DNA from: a virus
Virus record (IMG/VR): IMGVR_UViG_3300043395_001642
Location: 1-64,000 of that record
Strand: one strand, 5' to 3'
Length of the DNA: 64,000 nt
Of the stretch, positions 24,014 through 31,143 are shown piece after piece; the stretch's first letter is position 1, and each line of letters begins with the position of its first letter. The translations under genes and the position numbers were made by a program. The notes under the pieces were generated by a model, which was not told where the DNA came from, searched no databases, and was given only the letters and a program-made list of their open reading frames with translations.

Positions 24014-25789
24014 TCAACGTTCTGATTTTAGTTGCTCATCACGAATGCGCAATGCGTTGCTAAACACTTGCGTGTAAATGTTACGTTCTGTATCGCTGAG
24101 TCTGGTGTTGGCAAAACCAACAATCTGCTCAACAGACATGACACCCATGTTGACCTTGAGCTGAATGGTAAACGTAGGCTTGCCATTCAACATACCAAGG
24201 ACAATGAAGTGTTGCTTCTTACGTACACCTTCGGCATACGATGCAGCATTGCCAACGCAATTGCGTACGGCCTGGCCCCATTGCGCAAGTTGATGTGTAT
24301 CAATGGGCTGGAAGAATGACCAGTTGTCATCTTGATAAGTAACCTTGACAGGTTGTGGGAATAGATCTTGTGGTAGTGAGTGATTTGGATTCTGAATTTT
24401 CCATGATTCTGCTTGCACATGATCATGGAATTCTGTGATGCGCCAACGACGTGGCGGATCAATTGTCTTGCCGTTATCAAAGATACGAGCAAGCATTGAG
24501 AATGTGTCGTTGAGTTCATTGAATCGGAACAGCCAATGGTCAGTGTCCTCATCCCAATCCCAACGACGACGCCTTTCTGATGCAGCAGTAGATTCTGCTA
24601 CTTTGTCTGTATAGTATTTGTTCATGATCTGAAACAATGATGCAACAGGCATGTGCTCACGCAACCATGCTTTGCACAGAGGAACGTCTGGCTCATAGAG
24701 ACGACGGATGCCAAGCAGTACATCAAGATGATTCTGATAGTAATCAATTGGAGTATCAGGCCAGATGCGATTGATTGTACTAATTGCATCTGCCAGTTGA
24801 TAGATGCGTTGTATTGGTACAACAATACTTTTACGTGTACAGTTGTCTGGATCATGGAATCGTTGCGTGGCTAAATCGCATTGCAATTGAATCCACTTAC
24901 GAAAGAATGGTGTACTTAGAATCTTTTTGCTATCACAAATAGAACGGATACCAACATAACCATAGCCAATGTCGTTTGTATGACATACATCAATTAATTC
25001 AAAGAATGTATCAGATGTCAGCTGCCAATTGTCAAGTGTCATCTGATATTTCTCTTGGCAGATATCAAAGTACTTATCTTTGTATTTACCAGAGATACGT
25101 TCAAACAATACTTTGAATAGATCATTACCAATACGTAGACGCTCAAAGCTATTGACTGAATCATCCCATGTAGGTACAGATGCAAATAGCTGTTTGTCAA
25201 ATCGACGCACAGCTTCGCCCATCAGTCTGCCCTTCTGGCCGTAGCTATTGCACATAGACCATGGACGATCACGCCATCTCTCTGATTGTTGAATAAATTC
25301 CTTGGTGACATATACAGTCTTAATAAGGTAATCGCTGCGACCAACAGTTTCACGCAAGAATGTAGTGTCTGACACAATACTGTGCATCAACATCTTGCGT
25401 GTTGTTGCAGTGTCCTTGTAACAATGTGTATAGGCGTAGATGTATTCAGATTCCTTGCCCTTAGGCGGCAGCCATGCTGCTACCCATAAACCTTCCCAGT
25501 GATAGATCACTGCATGTGTGATGTATTCAACATCGGGTATGGTGCCAACAGGCATACGGAATTCATGGAAACGCTCTGGTGCAGGATTAGCATTGATGTC
25601 ATCAATTGCACCTTCATACAATGAAGAACGCACCACATCGTTTGGTATCAGGACTGGTGGCAGTCCAACAGGATACTTAGGTTTCTTAGTCTTAGATGTT
25701 TGAGCTTTCTCTTGCCGTGCCAACTTCTTAAGCGTTGGATCGTAGGCAAGCAGCTCAGTTTGCAGGTTAGTAGGGAGTTGGAATTGCAT
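24014..25789 (-). CDS. PcfJ-like protein (591 aa)
   Basis: A large protein whose C-terminal ~130 residues match the PcfJ-like pattern: LAQWGQAVRNCVGNAASYAEGV, a strand with GKPTFTIQLKV, then VEQIVGFANTRLS. PcfJ-like domains occur in plasmid and phage proteins; their activity is not established. The first ~430 residues are Tyr/Trp-rich and helical with no recognised domain. It follows regulatory copy 5 and ends in a probable terminator, so it is likely a single-gene transcript. The size and separate control suggest an important mid-infection role. Confidence 0.6.
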   Translation of the reverse strand: MQFQLPTNLQTELLAYDPTLKKLARQEKAQTSKTKKPKYPVGLPPVLIPNDVVRSSLYEGAIDDINANPAPERFHEFRMPVGTIPDVEYITHAVIYHWEGLWVAAWLPPKGKESEYIYAYTHCYKDTATTRKMLMHSIVSDTTFLRETVGRSDYLIKTVYVTKEFIQQSERWRDRPWSMCNSYGQKGRLMGEAVRRFDKQLFASVPTWDDSVNSFERLRIGNDLFKVLFERISGKYKDKYFDICQEKYQMTLDNWQLTSDTFFELIDVCHTNDIGYGYVGIRSICDSKKILSTPFFRKWIQLQCDLATQRFHDPDNCTRKSIVVPIQRIYQLADAISTINRIWPDTPIDYYQNHLDVLLGIRRLYEPDVPLCKAWLREHMPVASLFQIMNKYYTDKVAESTAASERRRRWDWDEDTDHWLFRFNELNDTFSMLARIFDNGKTIDPPRRWRITEFHDHVQAESWKIQNPNHSLPQDLFPQPVKVTYQDDNWSFFQPIDTHQLAQWGQAVRNCVGNAASYAEGVRKKQHFIVLGMLNGKPTFTIQLKVNMGVMSVEQIVGFANTRLSDTERNIYTQVFSNALRIRDEQLKSER

Positions 25790-25821
25790 GGTAGGTTCAG
25801 GGTTTAGTTCAGGGTAGTGAG

Positions 25822-25845
25822 CAGTTTAACGTCATGCTCAGGACG
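25822..25845 (-). promoter_or_regulatory. Conserved hairpin/TTAAACTG element, copy 5
   Basis: CGTC-CTGAGCAT-GACG then TTAAACTG on the minus strand, 32 nt before the PcfJ-like start. Confidence 0.7.
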
Positions 25846-25850
25846 GATGA

Positions 25851-26111
25851 TCAATCTAAATACCAGTCGGAGGTATCGACGAGTTGCCAGTCAAGATCGA
25901 GGTGAGCAAGATACTCGCAGAACCCATCTTCATCAACAGGGATTGATTCTTCTGGATCCAGAGTAAAACTTGCTGAACACAATGCTGGAGCGTACTCAGC
26001 AGGGTCTTCATGGCTGCCTTTATAGATGCAGCGCATGTCATTAACCACTGCTTCAACTGTGACATTGTTGTTCTTGATGGTGGTGGATTCGACAGCAAGG
26101 ATGTAAGTCAT
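25851..26111 (-). CDS. Hypothetical protein (86 aa)
   Basis: From MTYILAVESTTIKNNNVTV; the ATG shares one base with the TGA of the gene upstream. Beta-rich N-terminus, acidic C-terminus (FTLDPEESIPVDEDGF). Function unknown. Confidence 0.55.
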   Translation of the reverse strand: MTYILAVESTTIKNNNVTVEAVVNDMRCIYKGSHEDPAEYAPALCSASFTLDPEESIPVDEDGFCEYLAHLDLDWQLVDTSDWYLD

Positions 26112-26296
26112 CAGTGGTTCTCTACGTACTGGTACTTCTTGGAAATGATGCAACGATACTTGTTCCAATGACGAGCAGTTTCATACTCGTCAATGAATCG
26201 TTCTTTGTTGCATACGTTTTGTTCGGCACGCTTCATTGCACAATGTGCAAGGTTAATGCGGTCGAACAAAGTAAGTTCATCAATTAATGCAGACAT
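26111..26296 (-). CDS. Hypothetical protein (61 aa)
   Basis: MSALIDELTLFDRINLAHC..., a helical, charged protein. Preceded by CAACTCAACTC and no Shine-Dalgarno site, and by the structured element at 26321-26380. Function unknown. Confidence 0.5.
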   Translation of the reverse strand: MSALIDELTLFDRINLAHCAMKRAEQNVCNKERFIDEYETARHWNKYRCIISKKYQYVENH

Positions 26297-26320
26297 GAGT
26301 TGAGTTGCAATGGGAATTTG

Positions 26321-26380
26321 GCCTGGGACTTACACTGTATCTTTCTGTGCTATGTGCACAGCGATTACAGATGCCCAGGC
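26321..26380 (-). other. Structured RNA candidate with nested stems
   Basis: On the minus strand GCCTGGG pairs with CCCAGGC 46 bases on; inside it CTGTA pairs with TACAG, and inside that CTGTGC / GCACAG forms a hairpin with loop ACATA. Three stacked stems in 60 nt, between a stop codon and the leader of the 61-residue gene. No T-run follows, so it is not a plain terminator. Confidence 0.5.
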
Positions 26381-26381
26381 A

Positions 26382-26579
26382 TTAGAACAGTCTGATGTTG
26401 CGCTTGCTAATACCAGTGCCTGGGATACTGATCGATCCAAGGACACCAGACTTGCGTGCATTCAACGTTAGTTGGAATGGACCAAGTTGAAATGATTTGG
26501 TGTAGGACTTAACACCATGTTCAGTGATGTTAAATCCTGCAATTGTTTTGTCAAAGTTTAATGGAGATTTCTGAGTCAT
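26382..26579 (-). CDS. DUF4236-like small protein (65 aa)
   Basis: From MTQKSPLNFDKTIAGFN. The C-terminal half, SFQLGPFQLTLNARKSGVLG then SIPGTGIS, resembles the N-terminus of DUF4236 proteins (R-K-KLGP-LRLNLSKSG-S). That domain has no known function. Here only one such unit is present. Confidence 0.5.
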   Translation of the reverse strand: MTQKSPLNFDKTIAGFNITEHGVKSYTKSFQLGPFQLTLNARKSGVLGSISIPGTGISKRNIRLF

Positions 26580-26901
26580 GTTTGAGTTTTGTAATGAGTT
26601 GTTCAATTTCAAGTTCAGTACCAGTAATAGATACTGTCACTGATACTTTCTTAGGTTTAGGTCTACGTGCATTACGCAGATCACGTACAGAAGAATTCCT
26701 TTGGAACTTAGTGCCGCATACAGAATTTGATTGAAATAATCTGCAGCACTCTTCTAATTCCTGATCTGCGCCCCACTGGGCAGCAGTAATTGCAATAAGC
26801 TCAATTAGTTCATAATGTTTGACTTTGGTGTCATACCAAGTATTTAACCAATTCTTTATAAGTTCAGGCGATGGTTTAATTGGGTGCTGTTGATTAATCA
26901 T
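26551..26901 (-). CDS. QHPI family small protein, second member (116 aa)
   Basis: From MINQQHPIKPSPELIKNWL. Shares the plan of the gene at 11540-11866: QHPI-P-PELI at the start, AQWGADQELEECC in the middle and RNARRPKP after it, then an added C-terminal region (VSVTVSITGTELEIEQLI). Less GC-rich than its relative, so it has probably been in this phage longer. The upstream frame to 27024 is shadow. Confidence 0.6.
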   Translation of the reverse strand: MINQQHPIKPSPELIKNWLNTWYDTKVKHYELIELIAITAAQWGADQELEECCRLFQSNSVCGTKFQRNSSVRDLRNARRPKPKKVSVTVSITGTELEIEQLITKLKHDSEISIKL

Positions 26902-27196
26902 TGTCATTGAATGCTTCAGCGAGTACAAACTTGAGATGGAAATACTCTTGATCTTTATCTGTCGCTGGATGGTAACGAGCATGGAACCCACCACTACCAA
27001 TAGATTCAAGCTTGATTGCTTCACGTAATAAATGTGAAGCAGCAGCTTTCAATCGTGGTATGGATGGAAGTTCCAGTCCATTACCTCTAGTTGTTTGCCA
27101 GCGCCAGTCAAGAGCTGTCATTGCAGCATGGACTTTAATGAAGTCAAATGCTTCAATAACTTCCATGATTAATTCTTCATGAACATTAGATGTCAT
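26894..27196 (-). CDS. Hypothetical cyanophage-type protein (100 aa)
   Basis: Starts MTSNVHEELIMEVIEAFDF. Pattern ALDWRWQTTRGNGLELPSIP, AASHLLREAIK then GGFHARY looks like a family seen in cyanophages (from memory). Coupled by ATGA to the gene upstream. Function unknown. Confidence 0.6.
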   Translation of the reverse strand: MTSNVHEELIMEVIEAFDFIKVHAAMTALDWRWQTTRGNGLELPSIPRLKAAASHLLREAIKLESIGSGGFHARYHPATDKDQEYFHLKFVLAEAFNDND

Positions 27197-27396
27197 TGGA
27201 GTTCATCAGGCATGAGGTACTGAACATCATCATCTTCCATATTTGTCATTACAAATTTCTCTCCATTGGGGGCAATGAAGCCCCCAATGAATCCAACGCC
27301 ATGTTTATCTGCTGATTCCTTCATGCGTGCAACAAGTTGCATAGCAGCAAGACGTTGGTTGTCAATGGAATCAGGAATGCGTGGTTTGTCGGACAT
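27193..27396 (-). CDS. Hypothetical cyanophage-type protein (67 aa)
   Basis: Starts MSDKPRIPDSIDNQRLAAM, contains GVGFIGGFIAPNGEKFVMTN. Soluble, one helix then a beta hairpin. First gene of a coupled trio (with 26894 and 26551). Function unknown. Confidence 0.6.
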   Translation of the reverse strand: MSDKPRIPDSIDNQRLAAMQLVARMKESADKHGVGFIGGFIAPNGEKFVMTNMEDDDVQYLMPDELQ

Positions 27397-27429
27397 TTGA
27401 TGTGTGATTTGTAGAGTGAATTGAAGTTG

Positions 27430-27475
27430 GGTCTGAGACCTGGTCAGTCTACCCCGGATGTCAAGTCCAGGGTAG
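27430..27475 (-). repeat. Two-hairpin spacer upstream of the 67-residue gene
   Basis: On the minus strand a 9-bp hairpin CTACCCTGG / CCGGGGTAG (with a wobble pair), then the small inverted repeat GGTCTCAGACC. Same order as in the spacers at 31.0-33.6 kb: strong hairpin, short hairpin, leader, ATG. Confidence 0.55.
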
Positions 27476-27507
27476 AGCTACAGATTCTCTTAATGTTTCG
27501 TAGTGAT

Positions 27508-27798
27508 TTACTTGTGCATCTCCTGGTGCTGTTGCCATGCAGCAGTGTGCATCTCATCAGCAGTCATGGGTGGTTCAGTGATTTCATCATCTGAATAATC
27601 AACATCTAATTCATTGTCAAGCATGGGGATAATCTCATCGGTTAACAATGAGTACATGCTTGGTGTTAGATGTTGATCCATCTCATGACGTTTATCCTCA
27701 CGAGCAATGATGTCTTTGAGGATTGTCAATGCTTGTTGTACATGGACATACTCATTCTTAGTCCATGTAATCTCTGGGTACTTCTGTTGTTGATTCAT
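27508..27798 (-). CDS. Hypothetical protein (96 aa)
   Basis: From MNQQQKYPEITWTKNEYVH. Helical and acidic (LDNELDVDYSDDEITEPP). The upstream 42 codons of the frame are hydroxyl-rich shadow. It is the first gene after the palindrome cluster at 27799-28036. Function unknown. Confidence 0.5.
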   Translation of the reverse strand: MNQQQKYPEITWTKNEYVHVQQALTILKDIIAREDKRHEMDQHLTPSMYSLLTDEIIPMLDNELDVDYSDDEITEPPMTADEMHTAAWQQHQEMHK

Positions 27799-28036
27799 GG
27801 TTAGTGTGTGGAATGAATGGTATGTATCTAATAGAAATATAAGTGTGCTCCTGGTACTCCTTTCGGGGGTGCAGGGGGTAGGCCAACGAAGCTGTGGTGA
27901 TTTGCTGTGATGGTTAATAACCACACATAGTTAAACACTGTGTTTACCACACTTCGTGTCTGGCATTACCCTGTGCATTCTCTATTCGCGAATAGCGAAT
28001 AATGCTACCGTTATATAAGCTGAGCTTATATGTTGG
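27799..28036. promoter_or_regulatory. Non-coding region with four inverted repeats
   Basis: 238 bases without a supported gene. In order: GGTTA/TAACC at 27912-27922, TAAACAC-T-GTGTTTA at 27932-27946, the perfect 14-bp palindrome CTATTCGCGAATAG at 27982-27995, and ATATAAGCT-G-AGCTTATAT at 28013-28031. It resembles an operator cluster or a small replication origin. Repeats of the AAGCTTATA kind are AT-rich and could be melted. Confidence 0.5.
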
Positions 28037-28312
28037 TTACATGTTACCTTGCGGTTTCTCTGGATCAAGCATGATCCAACCGGTGTATCGAAACGCTGTA
28101 CGATCCACGCGTATTAATCCGTATTCTTCCAGACGTCTTAATGCATGTAGATAGTCTCTAATCCTGGTGGATTGCATCGGAAGCTTTGGTACAAAACACG
28201 GTGTGTTTCTATGTTTCTTCCTGTGATTCAGGAAGTAGAACCAAAGATTCCGTTGGTTGATTGATAGCTTGATCTTTGGGTCAAGCTTGGGCAAATCCAG
28301 TTGGCTTGGCAC
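28037..28312 (-). CDS. Putative winged-helix DNA-binding protein
   Basis: From a GTG at 28312 (91 aa; VPSQLDLPKLD...). The part LSINQRNLWFYFLNHRKKH, STRIRDYLHALRRLEEYGLI and VDRTAFRYTGWIML has the helix-helix-wing order of winged-helix domains, including the ARRLEEYGLI recognition-wing join. An ATG at 28408 would lengthen it by 32 residues inside the gene upstream, which I find less likely. It lies next to the palindrome cluster, so it may bind there. Confidence 0.5.
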   Translation of the reverse strand: MPSQLDLPKLDPKIKLSINQRNLWFYFLNHRKKHRNTPCFVPKLPMQSTRIRDYLHALRRLEEYGLIRVDRTAFRYTGWIMLDPEKPQGNM

Positions 28313-28766
28313 GGAGTTCTTTGGGTTGTGTGTTAGCAGTAGTACGGGCGCTCCTGCGGGTACGGCTTGGCGTATCCGTTGGAGAAGGTAACAGACCATG
28401 CGTCCCAACCGAGGTTGTCACGCTGTGGTCCGTAGGTTTCTGTTGCTTCTGCTTCAAGCTTGATTGCTTCACGGATGGCTTGCTTCTTGGAGAAGACACA
28501 GACCGTTTTGACGGGCCATCCTTGCTGGTAGTACCAACCTCCTTCTTCTGGTCCACCGTACCTGCTGTCGCATTCGTAGACACAAATGGTGGTTGGTTCT
28601 TGGTCTTCAAAGGTACAGTGCAGGTTGTACCTTGAGATCCAACGGCGGGCTGGTGCAGTGTCAATAGACATTTGATGAAATCTCCAATGAGTGTGATTGT
28701 GATGCTGATGCAGACAATGCATAGGATGATTGGATCTTCATCCCATACATTCTTGGTTTCAGTCAT
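28281..28766 (-). CDS. Possible overlapping membrane protein gene
   Basis: From the ATG at 28766 (MTETKNVWDEDPIILCIVC...), which overlaps the previous stop by eight bases. Residues about 11-33 are a strong membrane helix, and 28672-28758 is otherwise uncovered. After residue ~45 the frame runs through the next gene and is Ser/Thr/Lys-rich, like shadow. The N-terminal part may be real and the long tail real or incidental; a 339-base fully overlapped gene would be unusual. Confidence 0.35.
   Translation of the reverse strand: MTETKNVWDEDPIILCIVCISITITLIGDFIKCLLTLHQPAVGSQGTTCTVPLKTKNQPPFVSTNATAGTVDQKKEVGTTSKDGPSKRSVSSPRSKPSVKQSSLKQKQQKPTDHSVTTSVGTHGLLPSPTDTPSRTRRSARTTANTQPKELRAKPTGFAQA
28333..28671 (-). 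CDS. Hypothetical protein (112 aa)
   Basis: From MSIDTAPARRWISRYNLHC. It has a CTFEDQEPTTICVYECDSR beta region and SKKQAIREAIKLEAEATET helix with normal protein composition, which is why this frame is preferred over the overlapping one. Cysteine-rich N-terminal half. Function unknown. Confidence 0.55.
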   Translation of the reverse strand: MSIDTAPARRWISRYNLHCTFEDQEPTTICVYECDSRYGGPEEGGWYYQQGWPVKTVCVFSKKQAIREAIKLEAEATETYGPQRDNLGWDAWSVTFSNGYAKPYPQERPYYC

Positions 28767-28962
28767 GGTAGTCATGAGCATACCTCTCGTTGTAGTGGTC
28801 ACATGCGTAGCGTTCTTCATTTGATATCTCATCATTGAAGACGCCTGTCCAACCGTCTTGTTCTGCCTCACGCATGGCTTCTTCTAATTCGTATACACGA
28901 TCAGCCATGGCATCGAGGTAATTAGCATTGCGTTGTTCGTCAATGAAGTCAGAGTCTCTCAT
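28759..28962 (-). CDS. Hypothetical acidic protein (67 aa)
   Basis: Starts MRDSDFIDEQRNANYLDAM. Charged helix followed by a His/Tyr-rich end (ACDHYNERYAHDYHD) that could bind metal. Leader CATTGCAACTCAACC, no ribosome site. Divergent from the plus-strand gene at 29044 across an 81-base gap. Confidence 0.5.
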   Translation of the reverse strand: MRDSDFIDEQRNANYLDAMADRVYELEEAMREAEQDGWTGVFNDEISNEERYACDHYNERYAHDYHD

Positions 28963-29043
28963 GGTTGAGTTGCAATGGTGTAGTCTGCGTTTATAGGATG
29001 CGCAGCCCCCTGATAATATAAATAATTATTGGTTAACAAATAA

Positions 29044-29607
29044 ATGCCTGTGCCAGTTACTAAATTTCAAGATTTGCTAAATGCGTTTACCAAAAATCCT
29101 GAATACTTTACGCCTGGTTACACACAGGGATCTCCATTGTATAAAGGTGCACCTGGTCAGATGTTGAACGCATTTAAGTCCTTTGTCCCCGGACAAGGCG
29201 GCATGTTAACACGCGCAGATGAAACAGGTATGTTTGGCATTTCGCCTTTGAGTGGACAAATGACATTAAAATCTAGTACCGGCTGGGGCTTTAATGCTAA
29301 TCCTGTAACTAAATCAATAGGGTTTGATAAAGGTAGTTTTGCAGTTGGCGGTTCTTTCAATAAGTATTCACCTAGTGCATACATAAATTATGGTCCAGTT
29401 AATATACAAGGTTCTTTAGGCTTTGATCCAAGTATTCAAATGAATATTAATACTAATGCCAGTAAAGACTTTATTGAACCAACAATGATGCAAGAGTTTC
29501 TTGCTGGTGATACAGTGCCACAACAATCAGATCCAACTGCAAGAGAAGAGTTGGAACAACAAATTAATCAATATCGCAATTCAAATCCAACCTGGTACAG
29601 ACCATAG
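29044..29607 (+). CDS. Virion-like protein on its own plus-strand unit
   Basis: 187 residues starting MPVPVTKFQDLLNAFTKNP. Glycine/serine-rich beta-strand repeats around residues 75-135 (GWGFNANPVTKSIGFDKGSF then GGSFNKYSPSAYINYG) look like a beta-barrel or fibre-like structure. Not recognised. It is a lone plus-strand gene in the leftward half; its style matches the virion proteins, so it may be a displaced structural gene. It converges on the small gene at 29568-29759, overlapping by 40 bases. Confidence 0.55.
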   Translation: MPVPVTKFQDLLNAFTKNPEYFTPGYTQGSPLYKGAPGQMLNAFKSFVPGQGGMLTRADETGMFGISPLSGQMTLKSSTGWGFNANPVTKSIGFDKGSFAVGGSFNKYSPSAYINYGPVNIQGSLGFDPSIQMNINTNASKDFIEPTMMQEFLAGDTVPQQSDPTAREELEQQINQYRNSNPTWYRP

Positions 29608-29759
29608 GATTGATTGCAACGATAAATCTGTTGTTGTTGTGTGCAATAATAAATACCATTTTGGGATTGATAAAGAAAATGCATGCCATCACTTAATATG
29701 ATTCCACCAACACCAAGGTATTGCTGTAAGCATGCAAATGTTGTGCAAATAAAGTTCAT
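29568..29759 (-). CDS. Small hypothetical protein (63 aa)
   Basis: MNFICTTFACLQQYLGVGG..., a short Q/Y/C-rich protein. I accept it because its ATG lies 25 nt after regulatory copy 6, the same spacing as at the other copies. It overlaps the convergent plus-strand gene. The longer start in the regulatory element (29798) is rejected. Confidence 0.45.
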   Translation of the reverse strand: MNFICTTFACLQQYLGVGGIILSDGMHFLYQSQNGIYYCTQQQQIYRCNQSYGLYQVGFELRY

Positions 29760-29784
29760 AGTTAGACCAAATAAAAACAATGAG

Positions 29785-29808
29785 CAGTTTAACGTCATAC
29801 TCAGGACG
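29785..29808 (-). promoter_or_regulatory. Conserved hairpin/TTAAACTG element, copy 6
   Basis: CGTC-CTGAGTAT-GACG then TTAAACTG on the minus strand, 25 nt before the ATG at 29759. Confidence 0.7.
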
Positions 29809-29815
29809 GCAATAG

Positions 29816-29838
29816 TACCACCCCAGAAAAGGGTGGTA
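29816..29838 (-). terminator. Hairpin after the HTH gene
   Basis: TACCACCC / GGGTGGTA, an 8-bp stem around a T-rich loop. It lies just before regulatory copy 6, so strong hairpin, then conserved hairpin, then gene, echoing the spacer array. No T-run after the stem, so termination is uncertain. Confidence 0.5.
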
Positions 29839-29858
29839 TCACTCCATGAAGGGGTAGT

Positions 29859-30296
29859 TCATACAGTGATGTGACGCCAGGCAATGCCACGTGCAATGTT
29901 GCCAATGGCACAGCCTGTCACACTGTATGCTTTACCGATCTCTTCATATGCTTTCGTCTTACTTGAATACTTACTCATGATGTCTGGATCGTTGACCATC
30001 ATCTTGATGTCACGAACATCAGACGGAGTAAGTTTTGGTGTGTAGCCAGTGTAACGAACATGTGTAGTACCCACTCCACCCACAGGCTTAAGCCTGGGTC
30101 CATCTCCAGTTACTTGCTTTGTCACCACTGCAGCCGGTGCTGCTGGTGGCGTAATGGAGAGGGGAGTGGTTTTAAGTGGGAACCCAAGTGTCACTGATGT
30201 GCCGTCTTTGACAACGGAGATCGTGACCTTGCCATCACGCGTGATGACAGATACGTGATCTGGGTGTTGAACGTCGAGTTGGCTGAGTGCTTCCAT
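29859..30296 (-). CDS. Helix-turn-helix protein with AWRH ending
   Basis: 145 residues from MEALSQLDVQHPDHVSVIT. N-terminal beta-rich part, a Pro-rich linker, then a C-terminal HTH: LTPSDVRDIKMMVNDPDIM, SSKTKAYEEIGKAYSVTGC, IGNIARGIAWRHI. The end strongly resembles that of 21454-21798 and the DNA-binding tails of HNH homing nucleases. A regulator or a nuclease remnant are both possible. The upstream frame to 30503 is arginine/serine-rich shadow of the neighbour. Confidence 0.6.
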   Translation of the reverse strand: MEALSQLDVQHPDHVSVITRDGKVTISVVKDGTSVTLGFPLKTTPLSITPPAAPAAVVTKQVTGDGPRLKPVGGVGTTHVRYTGYTPKLTPSDVRDIKMMVNDPDIMSKYSSKTKAYEEIGKAYSVTGCAIGNIARGIAWRHITV

Positions 30297-30393
30297 TGAG
30301 ATGAGATGGTCTGAGTTGATGGATGCAAAGCAAGAATAGCTGGTACGTACAAGGATGCAAGTACCAGCCGTAGCGTTTGGCTGACGTAGGACA

Positions 30394-30621
30394 CTAGCCG
30401 TGTGGTATGAAGTCAGAGTCGTTGAGGAGCTGATGAACTGACAAGCAGTCTTCAGCAATCTCCTCCTTGCTACAACCAACCCAGTCGTCAGTCTGGTCCT
30501 CAATCACCTCGCAGCCAATGTCTTCGAGTTGATCTGAGAACTTAGACCATGTTGGTGCGTTGCCCCAGACATGGGCATAACGACCGGATGCGTCAGCGAC
30601 TAACGCGATGTAGTTGTTCAT
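30394..30621 (-). CDS. Hypothetical protein (75 aa)
   Basis: From MNNYIALVADASGRYAHVW. Acidic with a GCEVIEDQTDDWVGCSKEE centre. It overlaps the membrane gene before by 29 bases. Function unknown. The 97 bases between it and the HTH gene hold an 8-bp hairpin (GCTGGTAC / GTACCAGC). Confidence 0.5.
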   Translation of the reverse strand: MNNYIALVADASGRYAHVWGNAPTWSKFSDQLEDIGCEVIEDQTDDWVGCSKEEIAEDCLSVHQLLNDSDFIPHG

Positions 30622-30799
30622 GGTCAGGTGAGGATTGAGGTGATGTGATATCAATGCCAAGCATGGCACCGATAGTGATTGAACTGATGGCAATGGCAAT
30701 GACACCAATGAATAGATTCCACCGTCGAGTCTTATGAGACTCACCGTAAGAATCAAGGTGCATGAACCTGCCCTTGCCAAGAGGAACGATGTGTTTCAT
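30593..30799 (-). CDS. Small membrane protein (68 aa)
   Basis: From MKHIVPLGKGRFMHLDSYG. A basic N-terminus, then a clear membrane helix at about 30-50 (LFIGVIAIAISSITIGAML) and a polar tail. Directly follows the 87-residue gene. Function unknown. Confidence 0.5.
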   Translation of the reverse strand: MKHIVPLGKGRFMHLDSYGESHKTRRWNLFIGVIAIAISSITIGAMLGIDITSPQSSPDHEQLHRVSR

Positions 30800-30800
30800 A

Positions 30801-31064
30801 TCAGAGTGTGTTGAGAATGTATCGAACGCAGACCAAAGGTTCTGGTTCGTAGTTCGGGGGCAGTTCTTCATAACAGAACCATTGCCCCTTGATGTCAATG
30901 TCCATGCATTCTGTAAACGATGCTAAATGAAAAGCATTTGGACCCTTGGTGCACCAAACGATATAAATAACGTTAGGTTCACACAATAAATAATAATCAT
31001 CTTCCTTAATGTTGAACCGCTTGAGTGCGTCTTGTATCTCTTGATGATCTGTTGTCAATGCCAT
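30801..31064 (-). CDS. Small paralogue pair, member 1 (87 aa)
   Basis: From MALTTDHQEIQDALKRFNI. Shares with the gene at 31144-31506 the plan D-QDI-…-F-I-…-DD-Y-…-IKG-W (EDDYYLLCE, then MDIDIKGQWFCYEELPP). The pair is probably an old duplication. Function unknown; the fold looks alpha/beta. Confidence 0.55.
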   Translation of the reverse strand: MALTTDHQEIQDALKRFNIKEDDYYLLCEPNVIYIVWCTKGPNAFHLASFTECMDIDIKGQWFCYEELPPNYEPEPLVCVRYILNTL

Positions 31065-31143
31065 GGTTGAGTTGAGATGTTGGGTGGATGCAGGATGTTG
31101 AGTCCTGCAGAAACCCATCATTGCTGATGGGAATGTGCAGAAA
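31065..31143 (-). repeat. Two-hairpin spacer 1
   Basis: 79 nt. CTGATTTCTGCA start, hairpin CCCATCA-GCAA-TGATGGG, TTTCTGCAG, hairpin GCAGGA-CTCAACA-TCCTGC, leader CTCAACTCAACC, ATG. The TGA is the stop codon of the gene upstream. Confidence 0.75.

Noticed and set aside
24187-24552. Frames on either strand within the PcfJ-like gene
   Set aside because: Shadow of a 591-residue protein with clear protein composition.
30191-30394. 67-residue membrane-like frame starting at a GTG that overlaps a stop (TAGTG)
   Set aside because: Half of it lies over the HTH gene; Ser/Thr/Gln-rich tail looks like shadow. The hydrophobic start is noted but not enough.
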